This document shows positions 10,510-23,517 of a stretch of DNA of 64,000 nucleotides, one piece after another (the first letter of the stretch is position 1; the number at the start of each line of letters is the position of its first letter). Below the pieces are notes generated by a model. That model saw only the letters and a list, made by a program, of their open reading frames with translations, made no database searches and was not told the origin of the DNA. Source of the DNA: Ptychodera flava (Eukaryota; Hemichordata; Enteropneusta; Ptychoderidae); NCBI RefSeq assembly GCF_041260155.1, contig NC_091935.1:5509501-5573500 (forward strand), in the 5' to 3' direction. Made by a program: the position numbers and the translations under genes.

Positions 10510-12190
10510 TCTCTAAGGGGCGGCGGTTATCTGACTTAAACCACAGGGTCACAATTATCTTATACCACTAAAACCTACTTATATAAACTGCAAAAAATTG
10601 TAGAGTCACAACCCGCCTGGTGGGTTCTGACAGAATCGCCTGGTAGCGGTTCTGATAGAACACCTCAAATTGAGGAGTTCATGGAAATAAACACTGCTGA
10701 GTTTGGGAGTTTGGTTTAAGAAATGTGAAAATAGTATGATAAAATACGCACTCACTCCCTGCTGAACAAGATCCAGTAAAAATACGTTCCTATGTATCGA
10801 GTACATTAAAGATACCGTCAAAAAGCACATCTCCAAAAGTCATATTTGTAGGTAACCGTCTAGATTCTCTAGATGGCTAGCTTGGAACATGTCAGTATGG
10901 GAATGGAGTCGTTTCTAAAATGCCTGGAAAAGTTTGTAGTTTGTAGTTTTCCTTCAATCGTGCCTTACAGCTGGGAGTTATTTGTATTTTAGTCATTGGT
11001 TTGTCTTCATCAAAGTCAGTAAAAGGCAAAATATTTCAAACGTAAAGTCAAATTGTAGAACGATGCCTATAGACCAAAGCCATACACTCGTCGTTAAGAA
11101 ACACATTTTAAGGGTAAAAGTCAGTGGTTCCCTTTTTTCTTCAGTGTCATGACACCATGCACAGATTGCCTCTGCCGTAAAGATTTGAAATCAGTCTGTG
11201 TAATTTAGCAAACGATTACCGAGAAAAGCTCGATAACATCCCGAGTAATTAGGTTATCGAATAACACGAGCACCTAGAGATGCAAACAGGTAGATAAGAG
11301 TGACCCTACATTATCCCTTGTGACTGCCTCATTTTAATTACTTTTCTCTCACGTGTCGTCATCGATGAATTAAATTTCTAAATCTCGAGAAATTTCCGCA
11401 GTAATTTCTGTTACTACCTATGTGCACTCACTCACCTATGGGGATACATATCATAAATATGTACATAGATCGCTGTTCTCAAGGAGATTCTCTGTAATTC
11501 TGCCGAGTGACGATAACAGTGTATGGATACATTAGCAATGGTTTGTCGTGGCACTGAAGCAAGGCTAGTCGGAGTAGAGGTTAATGGCTTTCAAAGCGAC
11601 CGTCTTCACAAACGCATTTGTGCATGCTTCCGACCTATACGATGGTGTTCAATCGTATTATGCATTCACAGTCGATCAAAGTTGAAATAACGCCAAAACA
11701 TGATTTGAGAGAATGAACTGAGTTTCACTTCTGATGGCGCACTTTACCCTTGTAGACGTCTGCGAAACTTTCCAGACCGTTCAGAACTGGCCTTGTTATT
11801 TGAACGTTTCTGTACGCAAAAGTAAAGGTATAACAGAAGAGGTACAAGAAAGTTGTGACATCAACGTGATCAAAACTGATAGGATATTTTATGATGTTGC
11901 TTTCTTATATCGGAGAGGATCTGATATCCTGCATTACCTATGATATTCTATATTTTAATACACATGTATGCATGCAGTCATGGTACAGTGAACAGTAAAT
12001 GTGGCTCCTATGTTACAAGGAATTATGTCAAATTTTAGTAGTTTTATTTGGCAGTTATTATACTATAAATTTGTGTCTATTCTTTCGTCTATATCAGTTT
12101 TCGTCTATATCTTAGTGTACCTCTTTTAATAACATCTCTTCTCTAGTACTCCTTGGTGAAAGTTTTACTTTTTAAATTTCCGAATCTTTA

Positions 12191-12403
12191 ATGAAAAACC
12201 AACAAAAATTCAAAGCTGTATTAAGTTTGCAAATTTATGCACTGACCTTTTTTACTGCCTATATTGACGGTTTTATTTACTCTGCTACTGCTAGTATTTT
12301 GACGGAAGACCGTACTCTGCACCAAAAATCTTTTTATTTACCCAACATTAATCATAGCCATGAAGATTCGTTGTGGCTCCCTTCTTCCAGCTGTATTCCC
12401 CAA
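12191..12403 (+). other. Exon-like open frame with splice donor, unidentified
   Basis: An ATG opens about 70 codons with a hydrophobic stretch (LSLQIYALTFFTAYIDGFIY), ending CCCCAAG before a strong donor GTAAGT at 12,404. That layout would suit a first coding exon of a membrane protein. No matching downstream exon was recognised and no family is evident, so it may be chance. Confidence 0.2.
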
Positions 12404-13639
12404 GGTAAGTATTCTTTTATCTTTTCTTCCAACTGGGTTTTCTTTAACATTCGTTAATATTCTTCTTTACCCAGTGTAGCAACAGTTTCACCACTACACT
12501 AATATTCTTCGTGTGGGCTGTTGACTGAATAATTGCCAGTCTTATAAGGTGGCGTTTTCACATAACATAGCGTATTTTGCTCAAAATCACTTTTTGCAAA
12601 GATTTATTCAATTTTCATTAATTTGTTAACCCAAGATTAAAATATTGGTTGGTTTCACCTTTTAGCAAGACAAGCAGTCGTAAGTTGGGTTAGAAGATAG
12701 TGTAAATTTATGCAAATCACCCGATTTCCCGGCTTCTTTTTATATCGTCTTGAACATTTCACAAAAATTTAACTCCTCCCTGGCTGGGTAAATTTGATGA
12801 CGTTTTCACTTTATGAAATTTGACAGCTAATTTGAAACGATAGTGCATACAGAAAAAAAAAACAATTTTGTTTCGCATTATCTTCTCTTATTTTCACATG
12901 GCAGGGGTCGAATGTCTGAAAGTGACATTCAAAAAAGTTATTATCATGGTGATAAACAAAATCGGAATGACTCCATTTATGTAAGAACTTGATTGCAGTA
13001 GCAAGTTTTTGACTTAATTGATTTTAACAATAATGCAAAAATGAGGTTTTCTACCCGAAATATGTACCCCAACATCCTCCGAGTAAACTTTTGTACTAAA
13101 TGTTAGATTCTCTCTGTTTAGAAAGATATAGAGTGAGGTCACCGCGGTTTTCATGTAATTATGATGAGATGTATTGCTTTGAAAAAGTGATGGTTATGTG
13201 CAATTTTACCGTTAATTAGAATAATTTAGGGTGATATGCTGTACTCAAAATAACGAATCACTATGCTTTATTGCGATGACTATATCACTCGATGTATGAT
13301 CATTACTTGAAATCATAATAAAGTGCAATAGGCACTTTGCATTATTTTAAAACATACCATGAGAAAATATTTAGAACATTAATTTTATCAAAAATTCTTC
13401 AACAAGACACCTTTTTCTTGGGAGTTTTATTTCATTTAGTGACAAAGTCACAAAACTTAATAAATATCACCTGAAAATTTTGACACGATGATATTTTCTT
13501 GAATTTTTTCACGATAGCTTCACATCCTATTATTAATATCTCATAATATCGTGTTGTCTAATCTCGAACCACAGCACCAGGTAGTTGACACATCTTTATT
13601 TGTCTTCAATTGCGTCAATGCAGGTGTCAAAATCTGTTT

Positions 13640-15219
13640 TACTATATTTAGCATAGACGTTGATTTCCTACAGCGTGAGGGCATCTCGATAAACCTGGAG
13701 TGATCAGTCTCGTTAATAGAGAATCCAGTTTATTTAAGTATGGTTGCATCTTATCGAAGCGACAAATTAGGGCCATTTGTAAGATTATCTCAAATACGTG
13801 TTGGTTACTCCGGCAACTCTTGATAAAGGCACAGAAAAGGGGACAGCCCAGGATGGTGACATTCAGCAACATTGAATATATGTTGAACAGAAGGACAGTC
13901 AGAAGTTTGGCACTAAGCGACGAAATAGTACGTTTGCCTCATTACATTATGGCAAATGACGAGCATATAATATCTATCACCATTAACCATGCCCGAACTC
14001 ACATTTGATTGTCGACGACAACATATATTGCTTTTCGTATGCAGTGAATATCTGTAAATCTTTCAGTTCAAAGACTCTATAAGTTATTTTATACTATGAT
14101 CATTTCACCGCTATAAAGTATAGTATGTTTAAAAAGGCGGATAGTTTCCATTGACTGTCAAAGAGTGCCTCATTACGGTCTCCTTATCATATCAGTATAG
14201 CACCGTCCCCGCACAGAGTAGACAATTACATATAATTAAAGTAGCATTTTGACACATTATCATTCTAATGAGGTGGGAGATGTTCGACGTCAAAGAGTCA
14301 ACCATTAGTAATCACATGTAAATCGTGTACGCATGCAGCTTTATACAGCATCAACTATTTAAGGACAAAAGCATGGTACGATACATGTCACAGTGATGGA
14401 GTTTGGCAGAGAAAAGCGACCTAAACGACACGCTCGTTCAACTTAACTGGTGATTTGTAAAAAACAATATGCCACTACATATCACATAAAAGTGGATCTT
14501 AGAATTATTGAAATTGACCCAGGGATAATCGAATAAAGTTGCACGGCACTTCGGTTACCTGTACCGGCAATTACAGTGATTAACTCAACGATGTTATTCG
14601 CCAGAAAATATTGAAAATGTGACGAGTAATCCTCGATTGAGTGAACAATAACACCTTGTTTTATTATAGTTTAAATGGATCGGGTTCGAGGGTTGAGTGG
14701 GAGGTCCCGGGACGAGGCCACCTAACAGTTAATCACAGTTGGCTTCGACCTTACAGCGTTCCCACCCTCCTTCCTTATCCCACCAGCTTCTGGATTTAAA
14801 TTAATCACGGAAAAATTAACAACGGGATTCAGCTGATGTGAGATTTAGGTGGACTTTAAACGCGTGTGCATAGAATTTATGTTTAATTCGAAATAACTTT
14901 TAAATACAGTAATTTAACACTAATCAATGATAGACTAGCTAAGATGATGTTAAAATTAAAGCAACAGAAGATTATAAAAAAATGTTACCATATACACATA
15001 AACTTTCAAAACATGATTGCGTGTAATGTAAACGATGGAGGGAAAGATAAGAATCCGACAATTTTTCGTAAATCTCTGTTTTAACAGGAAATCAGATAAT
15101 CACTAGCCAATATTTACGATTGTTTAATCATTTAAAATACAAAATGAGAACGAAAGAGAGAAAGAAAGAAATAACACGCATAGACGATTTTTTATCTCTG
15201 CCAGGCTTCGACCTCGAAG
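13640..15219. repeat. Segmental duplication: upstream block of Sulf-B matching Sulf-A
   Basis: Phrases such as 'tttgattgtcgacg' and 'ccaatatttacgatt', and the whole 5' leader, occur in the same order upstream of Sulf-A (about 1,085-2,287). This shows that A and B arose by duplication of a block rather than by retrotransposition. Confidence 0.7.
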
Positions 15220-15484
15220 ATGGCTGCTTTACAAGTATTGCTGCTACTTGCAGTGGTGGTATCAGGAAGTATTGCGTCAAGTAATAAACCAAACTTCGTA
15301 ATATTCCTAGTCGATGATCTCGGCATGGGCGATATCGGCTGCTTCGGAAACGACACCATCCGTACGCCCGCCATAGACAGTCTCGCCAAAGATGGCGCTA
15401 AACTGACACACAATCTGGCGGCTGCAGCAACTTGTACACCGAGTAGGGCAGCCATATTGACCGGGCGTTATCCGATACGATCAG
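15220..15484 (+). pseudogene. Sulf-B exon 1
   Basis: 265 nt, the same length as in Sulf-A and nearly identical in protein, with signal peptide, VDDLGMGD and CTPSR (Cys codon at 15,433-15,435). The start ATG at 15,220 follows the same tcgaag context as in Sulf-A. Donor GTAATA. Confidence 0.92.
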
Positions 15485-16659
15485 GTAATATATAAAATCA
15501 GTTGTTGACTTAAACTTGCTGCTGTCCCAGCTCGTCGTTTTGCTCCATGGTTAAAGTTATTCATTCTAAGAAACATTCATTCATCATACATCCATCCATC
15601 CATACATCCATCCATTCATTGGTTGGTTAGTTCGTATGTCTGTTTGTTTGTTAGCTAGCTTGTTCACACACACTCATCCATCCCATTTCAGCCATTTTGG
15701 GGCTTGCATACAGCCTGTCACGTGACTATGACGTGCTGCTTTGCCACGTCGAGTACAAGCGACATCCCACTCAGGGAAGACCATCTGTGGCTTAGGGATG
15801 GTCGTGTTTAAGTGTGACATGTAGTCTTTGCAATCAGCAAGATGACGAAATGATTTCTGCAGTCCCTCACTTTACTCGGTCATTAGCATAATTATGTTAA
15901 TATTAATTAATCAAAGGCAACAATTTATCCGCACAATAGAAAAACGCGCTCTTTCTTAGTTTCTCACTACATGCCGACATGTTTTCGCGAAAGAAGGATA
16001 ATGTTGTTTAATGTAATGCGAAGTAGTTTTACTGTTTTATCTACGTGCAAGTCACTTGTGTAAGAACTGAGTCTCACAATATTTCGCCGAGAACCTTTTA
16101 GCCGTCGTTGTAAATTGTTGGAAGGCACTGTTCTCAATTTTATGTCGTCCTTTGGGATAAAACATAATTTTCAAACGCTTTGTCTTGTGTAGTGAGATTT
16201 GCATCTAATACTGGAAAAAGTTACTACCGTCGACGATATGAATAAAAAGCGTGATCTTGTTAAACTGTAAACTTTTACATAACAAAGGCAAAAACCATTT
16301 TTGATTTTGTACAAAATTGTTTGTTTTTGTTGTGACTAGGGAACATTACCATTTCCTTTCCATTGCATTTCAATTGGTCGAGCTGAACCGCGTGACTGCC
16401 CACAAATACACAGTAATGGTTGTTTACATGCCCATGATATGAATAATATCGTAAACATTGTAACTTTACAGCTAAATAGTAAATTGTGATTTGTACAAAG
16501 ATCATAATCGATCAAAACATAAAATGGAGCACTTGTGGGCCAAATGTAAACACTTTTTTCAAAAATCCCCGGATTTGCAAATTTTACTCACTGACAAGTT
16601 CTTGGCCCTGTCGTCTTTCGCTTCGGAAATTTTCGTTTGGGTTCGCTGATAATAAAATG

Positions 16660-16823
16660 GAAATAACAGACACCGCGCTGACCATGAACGTTTATTTATG
16701 GGCGCGGGCGAGAGGAAAGCCAAAATTAACGGGCTCGGCAAGCTTCGCCCGTTAATTTTTGGCTTTCCTCTCGCCCTTGCCCATAAATAAACGTTAATGG
16801 TCAGCGCGTCGCCCGTTATTTCT
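16660..16823. repeat. Long palindromic foldback element, ~75-base arms
   Basis: The left arm (16,660-16,733) and right arm (16,747-16,823) are near-perfect reverse complements around a loop containing aagctt. The arms include GCGCTGACCAT and ATAAATAAACGTT blocks. It sits in intron 1 of Sulf-B. A diverged copy of the right arm alone occurs at 35,188-35,258. Confidence 0.85.
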
Positions 16824-16918
16824 ATAATATAAAGCTGCTTTTCAACAATAACTTGGCATTTAGCATGCAAAGAAGAATGTCTAACACGATGACGTTGGCA
16901 AATTATTACGTCTCATAC

Positions 16919-17208
16919 CACAGGGTATTGCAAGCAATGTTAGTCTCTGAGTTACGATCAATAAATGTCATGTATTAAACGTTTTATCATACAAGCCTTA
17001 CCCATGTTGTGTCTGTGTATTACTTAACCTCGCCATCTCTGTATAGTACTTCAAAGAAACTGTGCAGAAATGTTAAATATTATACATAGCAAGGGTAAAG
17101 TGATAAACATACACACGACACAGGTAAGGCTTGTATAATTAAAAAAGTTTAATACATGACACGTATTGATCATAACTCCCAGACGATTATTGCTTGTAAT
17201 ATCCTGTG
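16919..17208. repeat. Foldback element, ~110-base arms, ~65-base spacer
   Basis: The left arm (16,919-17,030) matches the reverse complement of 17,094-17,208, with shared blocks GTCATGTATTAAAC and ATACAAGCCTTACC. It lies 95 bases from the foldback at 16.7 kb and shares no sequence with it. It is non-coding. Confidence 0.75.
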
Positions 17209-17313
17209 CTCACAGCGCGCTATTAATTGTCTTGACCAAAATAAAGTGCACTATCCTTCATGGTAGTGAAATGTTCGAGTCGTCAGTTACACAGTAATAT
17301 GGTTGTATAACAG

Positions 17314-17445
17314 GAATGGCATCAACAATTGAGCCAGGGTCGCTCACAATGATAGCTGCCTTGGACGGCATAGGTGGCCTGCCTCACAATGAAACAACTT
17401 TCGCAGAGTTGGTGAAAGATGCCGGATACTCCACTGGCTTGATCG
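17314..17445 (+). pseudogene. Sulf-B exon 2
   Basis: 132 nt, open, reading GMASTIEPGSLTMIAALDG through FAELVKDAGYSTGLI plus one base before GTAAGT. It supplies the reference showing that the Sulf-A copy lacks one base. Confidence 0.92.
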
Positions 17446-18159
17446 GTAAGTATACCGTGCTAGCAGTAGTAATAGCCTGCGGAATAGTCACGTGATGGTT
17501 CACTGAGAAGATCTTACGCTAGTGTAAATTACTTTACGTCATTATCCAAGGTCCTCCCTGCAGATGTGCATTGGACTGTATAATTTAAATAGACTCAACA
17601 GCAACAATTGTGTGTAGGACAAAACATTTGGACTTGTGTGAGGGCAAAAATGACGGAAATGTCTTGTAAAATACAGAACACAGCTGGTTTATGATGCCTA
17701 TATTGTCACAGTTTTTCGGCGGTCTTTTATTTGTTTGTTCGAACTAACCTTGGGTTTCATTTTTGACGTACGTTCGTCCTTAAAGACACCTGTTTATACT
17801 TGAGCAATAATGTACCCCTCCCGGCCCATAGTAGGCGAAAGTAAACTTAACACGACATAATGTACGTAATATAGCCGAGTACATTATGGAGCGCAAGTTT
17901 GAGTCCATTATGGGCTTGAAGGGGAAACATTATTGCTATTATTTTATAGTTTAGGCAATGTCAGTGAATTTGTAGTTGTAGAAAACGAAGATAAAAGAAA
18001 ATGTAAACTGAGTTCGAAGCCAATGAACATCGTTCGGCATGATATGCCCTGAATCTGAATACTATATACACATCTACGCTGCACTGAACATGCACTCTCA
18101 ACACACACAACATAAGCAGTACATTCATTGTTCAATTTGGAAATAAAACAACCGATTTA

Positions 18160-18500
18160 TTAACTAATTAATTAATTTATTTATTTATTCATTTGTTTGT
18201 TTGTTTATTTACTTACTTATTCACAATGAAGGATTTCCCATTTACAAGCACATATCGGGAAGAAAACCCAATGAGGTTGTGATCTTCAATGAAGTCCTTT
18301 AAACAATAACAGCGAAAAATAAAGGTTAAGGTCTATAAAAACTGTGAGGACTAAAATAATACAAATGCGAAAAAAAGCAACATAACAAGTTATTTTACTA
18401 CATTTGCCAGGATAAAAGTTTCGGAGGAAATGGAAAGTAATGACATCCCTATAAAGTTGACATCGAGCTGGAAACATCAACTTTCAATATCATGTCGTTC
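18160..18500 (-). mobile_element. Possible 5'-truncated retroposon with (ATTT)n-like tail
   Basis: On the minus strand an A-rich AAAT/AACA tail (plus 18,162-18,222) terminates about 280 bases of otherwise unplaced sequence in intron 2 of Sulf-B. The arrangement resembles the 3' end of the LINE at 19.8 kb, but I could not align the bodies. Confidence 0.3.
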
Positions 18501-19764
18501 AAAACAGATGAAGCACGTGAAATTCAAGGCAGAAAGAAAAGGGAAAGTTTCATGAATACGATCATTATATTTCTCCAGTAGTACAGCATTCAACTACAAA
18601 CAATATCAACAGAGTTCAATAATGTCATTTAAACGTTTAAAGATCATAAATGATTTTTTCTATAAAGTTAATTGGCGATGGCTTCTTGAGAAGAGCTATT
18701 GTACTTTGGCGAACGGAAAAACTCGACTTAAACGTGGGCTTGAAAAGTACAATCGAGAAATCATACTGGGGAAGCTTTTTCGGGAACTATAGTCAAAACG
18801 GATGATGAAAGTTGTCGCCGATTTACTACCGGTGCATTAGAAATAGCCGAGATGCTAGTTGAACAGAGAGTTCACGATCGTCATGACTGACCTTGGACCG
18901 AGACTTTAAAGGACATTCGAGTCCTTTCCGTAGACGCAACCGAACAAGGTTGGAGACAGATACCTTTGTTGGCCGGTTGATGGTTGATTAGAGTAGCTTT
19001 TCATACTTGCCTGGTTTGCATGGCAACTGACGTACATGTCATTGATATGCCGCATGGATACAGTGGTTCGTATAGATTTTCCGCAGTTCAGCCTCTTTGC
19101 TCAAGATTTTCATCATCGCCCCTGTGTAGTTTCCGATACAGGTCCTCGTCCCAGTGACTCTTATTTTCCATTTGTTTTCGTTGCCGACGAACAAAAAACA
19201 TAAGAAATTTACCTTTCAATTCTCTTACTCTCCATGCAATGTATTGTTTTTATTTTCTGGCATGTTCCATCGTACTGAATTTTGTTTCAGCTACATCATT
19301 GATGTAGGTAAAATTTCATTTTTGTCTTAATTTACGGACGTTAGCGAAAGCATAGACAACGAAGCGACACATGTTGTGAACTACGTCGGATGGTAATGCT
19401 GAGCGCGAGCTAGACAAAGCAGGCAACGGACGAGTGCATCCGGGAGGACACACAAATTTTGATAAATCGTAGAGAAAGGCATTATCATCATGATATTGTG
19501 CACCATTGCCAAGATTTCTCGTTCAATGTATTACATGATTTACGCCAAATTTCCCTCCTTTTTAAATGCCCACTACTTTATTCGCATACCAACAAAAAAC
19601 TTGTATTGTTAGCCCAACGACAATGCTGGATAATCGGATGCAATATCATACACAGTAATAATGTGGCAGTTGACGTCACAAAATTCACTGGTATTGACAT
19701 TAATATAATATCATATGTCCTAAGATCATTGTGACTTCATCTCTTGGGTGTATTTTCTCAACAG

Positions 19765-19813
19765 GAAAATGGCATCTCGGTTCTAACCTCGAGACGAGAA
19801 GTGATCACCACTT
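19765..19813 (+). pseudogene. Sulf-B exon 3, left fragment before the LINE
   Basis: It begins at the exon-3 acceptor with GKWHLGSNLETRSDHH and stops within the Phe codon where Sulf-A continues HHFYPLKHG. The last four bases, ACTT (19,810-19,813), are the left target-site duplication. Confidence 0.9.
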
Positions 19814-20269
19814 TTTATTTATTTATTATTTATTTATTCATTCTGACATCCAACAGGCATAGCCCAATAACTGGATGCAAACAGAGAAAAATTAAAACAT
19901 GAAAAAGACAAATTACAACATGCAGAAACTAATTTTAAAAAAAGGCACTAAACAAGTAACAACAGAGACTGACAAACATCAAAAACTCTCGGTAGTAAAA
20001 TGACTATCAGCAAGAGATAATAAAACAGATGACACTTGTGTTTTAAAAGCACTAAGACTGGTAAACAAATCAATATCAAAACGATAGACACTATTTAAAA
20101 GTGACATTGCCCGAGACGAAAAACAATATTTAGACAGGTTAACGCGGTGATTTGAATCCGGAAAAGGTCAGAAGACCTGAGACGCCTTGGGGCACAAAGA
20201 AAGTGAAGGAGCTATTAATATCTGGACAATCGGTAATAAAATTGACACACTTGTGAATAAAACACAGAT

Positions 20270-21717
20270 CTAAAACTTGACGACGAATAAAAAGAGGCGA
20301 AAGTTAAAATAAGAACATAATGTAAAATAATTATCAACATTGTACTCCACACCCTCCTTAAAACAGAGAAATTTAATAAATTTCTTCTGAACTCGTTCAA
20401 TTTTGTCAATGTACGACTTCTGGTGTGGAGACCACACTACTGAACAATACTCAAGGATACTCCTAACAAGTGCAATGTAAATACTTTTGATGGCAGTGGT
20501 ATTAGTGAAGTCGCAGCAAGTCCGTTTAATAAAACCGACCAATTGATGTGCTCTTTTGATTGTGCAATTGATGTGATGTACAAAGCTTAGATTTTTGGAG
20601 AAATAAACACCAAGATCCTTGATGACATCAACACGTGTGATTGATTGCTTATAAAGCTTATAATTGGAATGAAGTGGAATACGCTTGTTGGAGAATGAAA
20701 TAACAAAACATTTTTTAAGATTTAGTTTAACTTTCCATGCTTTGCACCAATTACCAACAAGAGAGATATCTGATTGCAATAGTCTGTGCAATCCGATTCA
20801 GTTTTGATGATCCGAGAAAATTTCGAATCATCGGCATACAGAAAACATGGTCGAATGATGGATAGACATGGGCAGGTCATTGATATATAAATAAATAAAA
20901 GCGGACCCAGTAGTGAGCCTTGAGGAACACCAGAGGGAACACACATCTCCGCAGACTCGTGCCCACCGATAACAACCCTTTGTCTCCTACCCTCTAGGTA
21001 CGAATAAAACCAAGAGAGTAGGTTTCCATGTATGCCGTAATAATTTAATTTGTGAACCAAAAGCTTATGATTAACTGAATCGAAAGCTTTTGAAAAATCG
21101 GTGTAAATGGTATCTACTTGAAGACCAGTGGAAACAGCCTCAGTAATAAACTTGTTGTATGACAGAAGATTAGTGGCTGTTGATCTGCGCGGAAGAAACC
21201 CATGCTGAGAATCGTGAATTGTACTTTTAACGTGATTGTAAATATACTTATGAACTAAACCCTCAAAAATCTTGCTAAAAAGTGGCAAAAGAGATATAGG
21301 TCTATAGTTTGTGACATCGTTTCTAGCACCAGACTTAAAAATCGGAACAACATTCGCGATTTTAAAGGCAGACGGAAAATAGCCAGCACTGAGAGACTTA
21401 TTAAAAATAATGCAGAGCGGGACACTTAACTCATCTGTGCACTGTAATAAAATTGTGGGTGGAATTTTGTCTGGGCCGCATGCCTTACTACAATCGACCG
21501 TCTTCAGAGCCCTAGAAACTTCGTCAACTGTAAAGTGCAAATTACTAAAAGTGTCATTTTTGAAAACCTGACAGGATGGGACATCGGTAAGATCAGAATC
21601 TGCACAATATGTGCTCAAAAAATAACAACGGAACATTTCCGTGATATCATCGATGGTCGAACATTGAGAATCGTTGTAGCATAAAGTTGAGGGGAAAGAA
21701 GAACATTTACGTTGCAT
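20270..21717 (-). pseudogene. LINE reverse transcriptase (two frames)
   Basis: The first frame (21,717-20,722) carries the RT fingers and palm: YRPISLLPLFSKIFE, QHGFLPRRSTATNLL, DFSKAFDSVNH, GVPQGSLLGPLLF and YADD. The usual YINDLP segment after LLF is read out of frame and the frame is regained before YADD. The second frame (20,791-20,270) carries the thumb-like tail with LNLKKC, IKDLGVYFS and RSILEYCSVVWSPH. These motifs place it in the CR1/L2/Rex1 superfamily. Confidence 0.9.
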
Positions 21718-23060
21718 TTAACAAATGACCAAAAGCGTTTAGAATTATCGATAATCGACACCTGAATGTTGTTGATAAACTCAGCATAAGTAGCACGCTG
21801 TAGATCTTTGATTGGGCACGTAAACAGGAAAAGGTCAGGTAGTCAGAATGCTTGCCTGTACGTTTAAAACGGGAATGAGCTTTACTTTTCTCGCGCAGCA
21901 AGAGAATCATATCAGTCGTGTACCATTGTGGGTATTTACGTGAACGAATTCTGGAGATAGGAACGCTGTCTTTGATTGCTGCGTACAGAAAATCATAGAA
22001 GATCTGCACGCAGTCTTCTACCTCGAATGAATTTAAGATATTCCAGGGAATCAATTGCAGCTGCTTTCTAAGATGATCAAAATCAGCCTTTCTATAATTA
22101 AAGACAAATTTATCAGCAGACTTTACACCTTTGTCAACTTTACATGAGAGATGGCATTCTAGCGGCAGATGATCTGATTGCACAGCCCCCTCACACACGC
22201 TGACTGACACGCCTGTGTCATTAGCGCAAATCAGGTCAAGAATATTGGAATTTCTAGTACAATGATAATTTAATTGGAAAAGACTGTGCTCAGAAAGGGT
22301 TTCAATAAATTTATCTGATTTAATCGAATTCCAAGTGACCGGTTCAGCAACATTTCCGTCGTGTTGACGCCAAATGATATCTGGGAGATTAAAGTCTCCA
22401 CAGAGATAAATAAAATCATGCTGTTTAGCAACGCTGATGACACGAGAGATTGACATCTCCAGTTTGTCAAGCAAATCAGACGTTGCATCAGGTGGAATAT
22501 AAACAACACCAACATAAAACACTGTAACGACGGAAAGGTAGCATTAACCACAGAATTTCTAACTCATCAGTTTCCAAATCAGGTTTGTGGATACTAGGCA
22601 AACATTTGTTAACAGCTAACAGCACGCCACCGCCCCGAGATTTAGAAGTGACATGTGCATGTCTGTCTCTATCTTTGCGGTAAATGATGTAATTATCATG
22701 TAAAATTTCTGAGTCATTAACACCACTATGTAACCAAGTTTCGGTGATGGCAATTAAGTCAAAAGCGCCATCACTGAAAAACATGTTGAACGAATCAAGC
22801 TTGTTACAAATACTCCGAGTATTCTGATAATACAATCTGACAAGATCATGAGAGATAACACCTTCACCAGTTCTGTTTTCAGCCACTTGCGTATTTGTTA
22901 GTAGCGAATCGTCTGTGTTACCTTGTATTGAATGCAGATCAGAACCAGGATCGCTGTAAAAAGAGTCTGATGGGATAGGTAACGAACACTTTGAGCAGTT
23001 CCAATCTTCCTGAATGCATCCCATAGCCTTGAGTAATCCGAATCGGTGATTCTTTCGCAC
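21707..23060 (-). pseudogene. LINE APE-type endonuclease (two overlapping frames)
   Basis: The upstream frame (23,060-22,488) has WNCSKC (end of the PHD finger), YYQNTRSICNKLD and DLIAITETWLHSGV. The downstream frame (22,522-21,707) has YIPPDA, CGDFNLPDIIW and SDHLPLECHL. TETWL, GDFN and SDH are the apurinic-endonuclease catalytic signatures. A frame change near 22,500 separates them. Confidence 0.88.
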
Positions 23061-23443
23061 CTCGTATGAAACCAGTACTCACATGTAGCACATTTCAACC
23101 CGTACTGATTTTTACGCACTGGTTTATTGCAAGCCCCGCAAGGAAATTTAGGTGGTCCAGGGTTAACATGGATGTCTCCAGACAGAAGCAGATTCGAAAA
23201 TTCCACGTGTATTGGTGTGATCTTGCTTTGCAAAATGATATTATATGTTGCGATGTGGTTACTATAGTAAACAATTCTGGACTTGGAAAATTTGGCTGCA
23301 CGAGGCCAGGTGTAGGTAATGGGACTTCCAGCAGCTGTTTTCACATCTCCAATGCATAAAATTAGACTGGAGAACAATAACAAGATTATATAATGCCGAC
23401 AGCCCATGATGATGCTGGTGTTCATGATGATGCTGATGAACAA
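22898..23443 (-). pseudogene. LINE N-terminal frame: leader, 2A-like motif, PHD-type finger
   Basis: Residues ~17-35 form a hydrophobic, signal-like segment. GDIHVNPGP (residues 89-97, plus 23,153-23,179) matches the 2A ribosome-skipping core D-x-E-x-N-P-G-P except His for Glu. It is followed by CGAC, CATC and HTRC, the first six metal ligands of a PHD finger, whose last pair lies in the next frame. 2A-like peptides at this position are known from sea urchin and amphioxus LINEs. Confidence 0.75.
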
Positions 23444-23517
23444 AATACTGAAGTAAACGAGTGTCGAGTACAGCGTTAAATCAAAAGTTACCGTACCAGA
23501 ATAAAAATGTTAGACGG

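Larger units (their letters stand above)
8763..15219. other. Spacer between Sulf-A and Sulf-B
   Basis: No confident gene. The first ~750 bases are the downstream part of the A/B duplication. About 9,540-9,990 is a tandem repeat with a ~170-186-base period. A 45-base hairpin lies at 10,465-10,509. A coding-like open stretch ends at 10,183, and an exon-like open frame with a splice donor lies at 12,191-12,403. From about 13,640 the sequence is paralogous to the region upstream of Sulf-A. The rest shows nothing I can name. Confidence 0.5.

Noticed and set aside
14640-14780. A GGTTCGAG-containing segment considered as a tRNA or tRNA-derived SINE
   Set aside because: The B-box match is partial and no A box or cloverleaf could be folded by eye.
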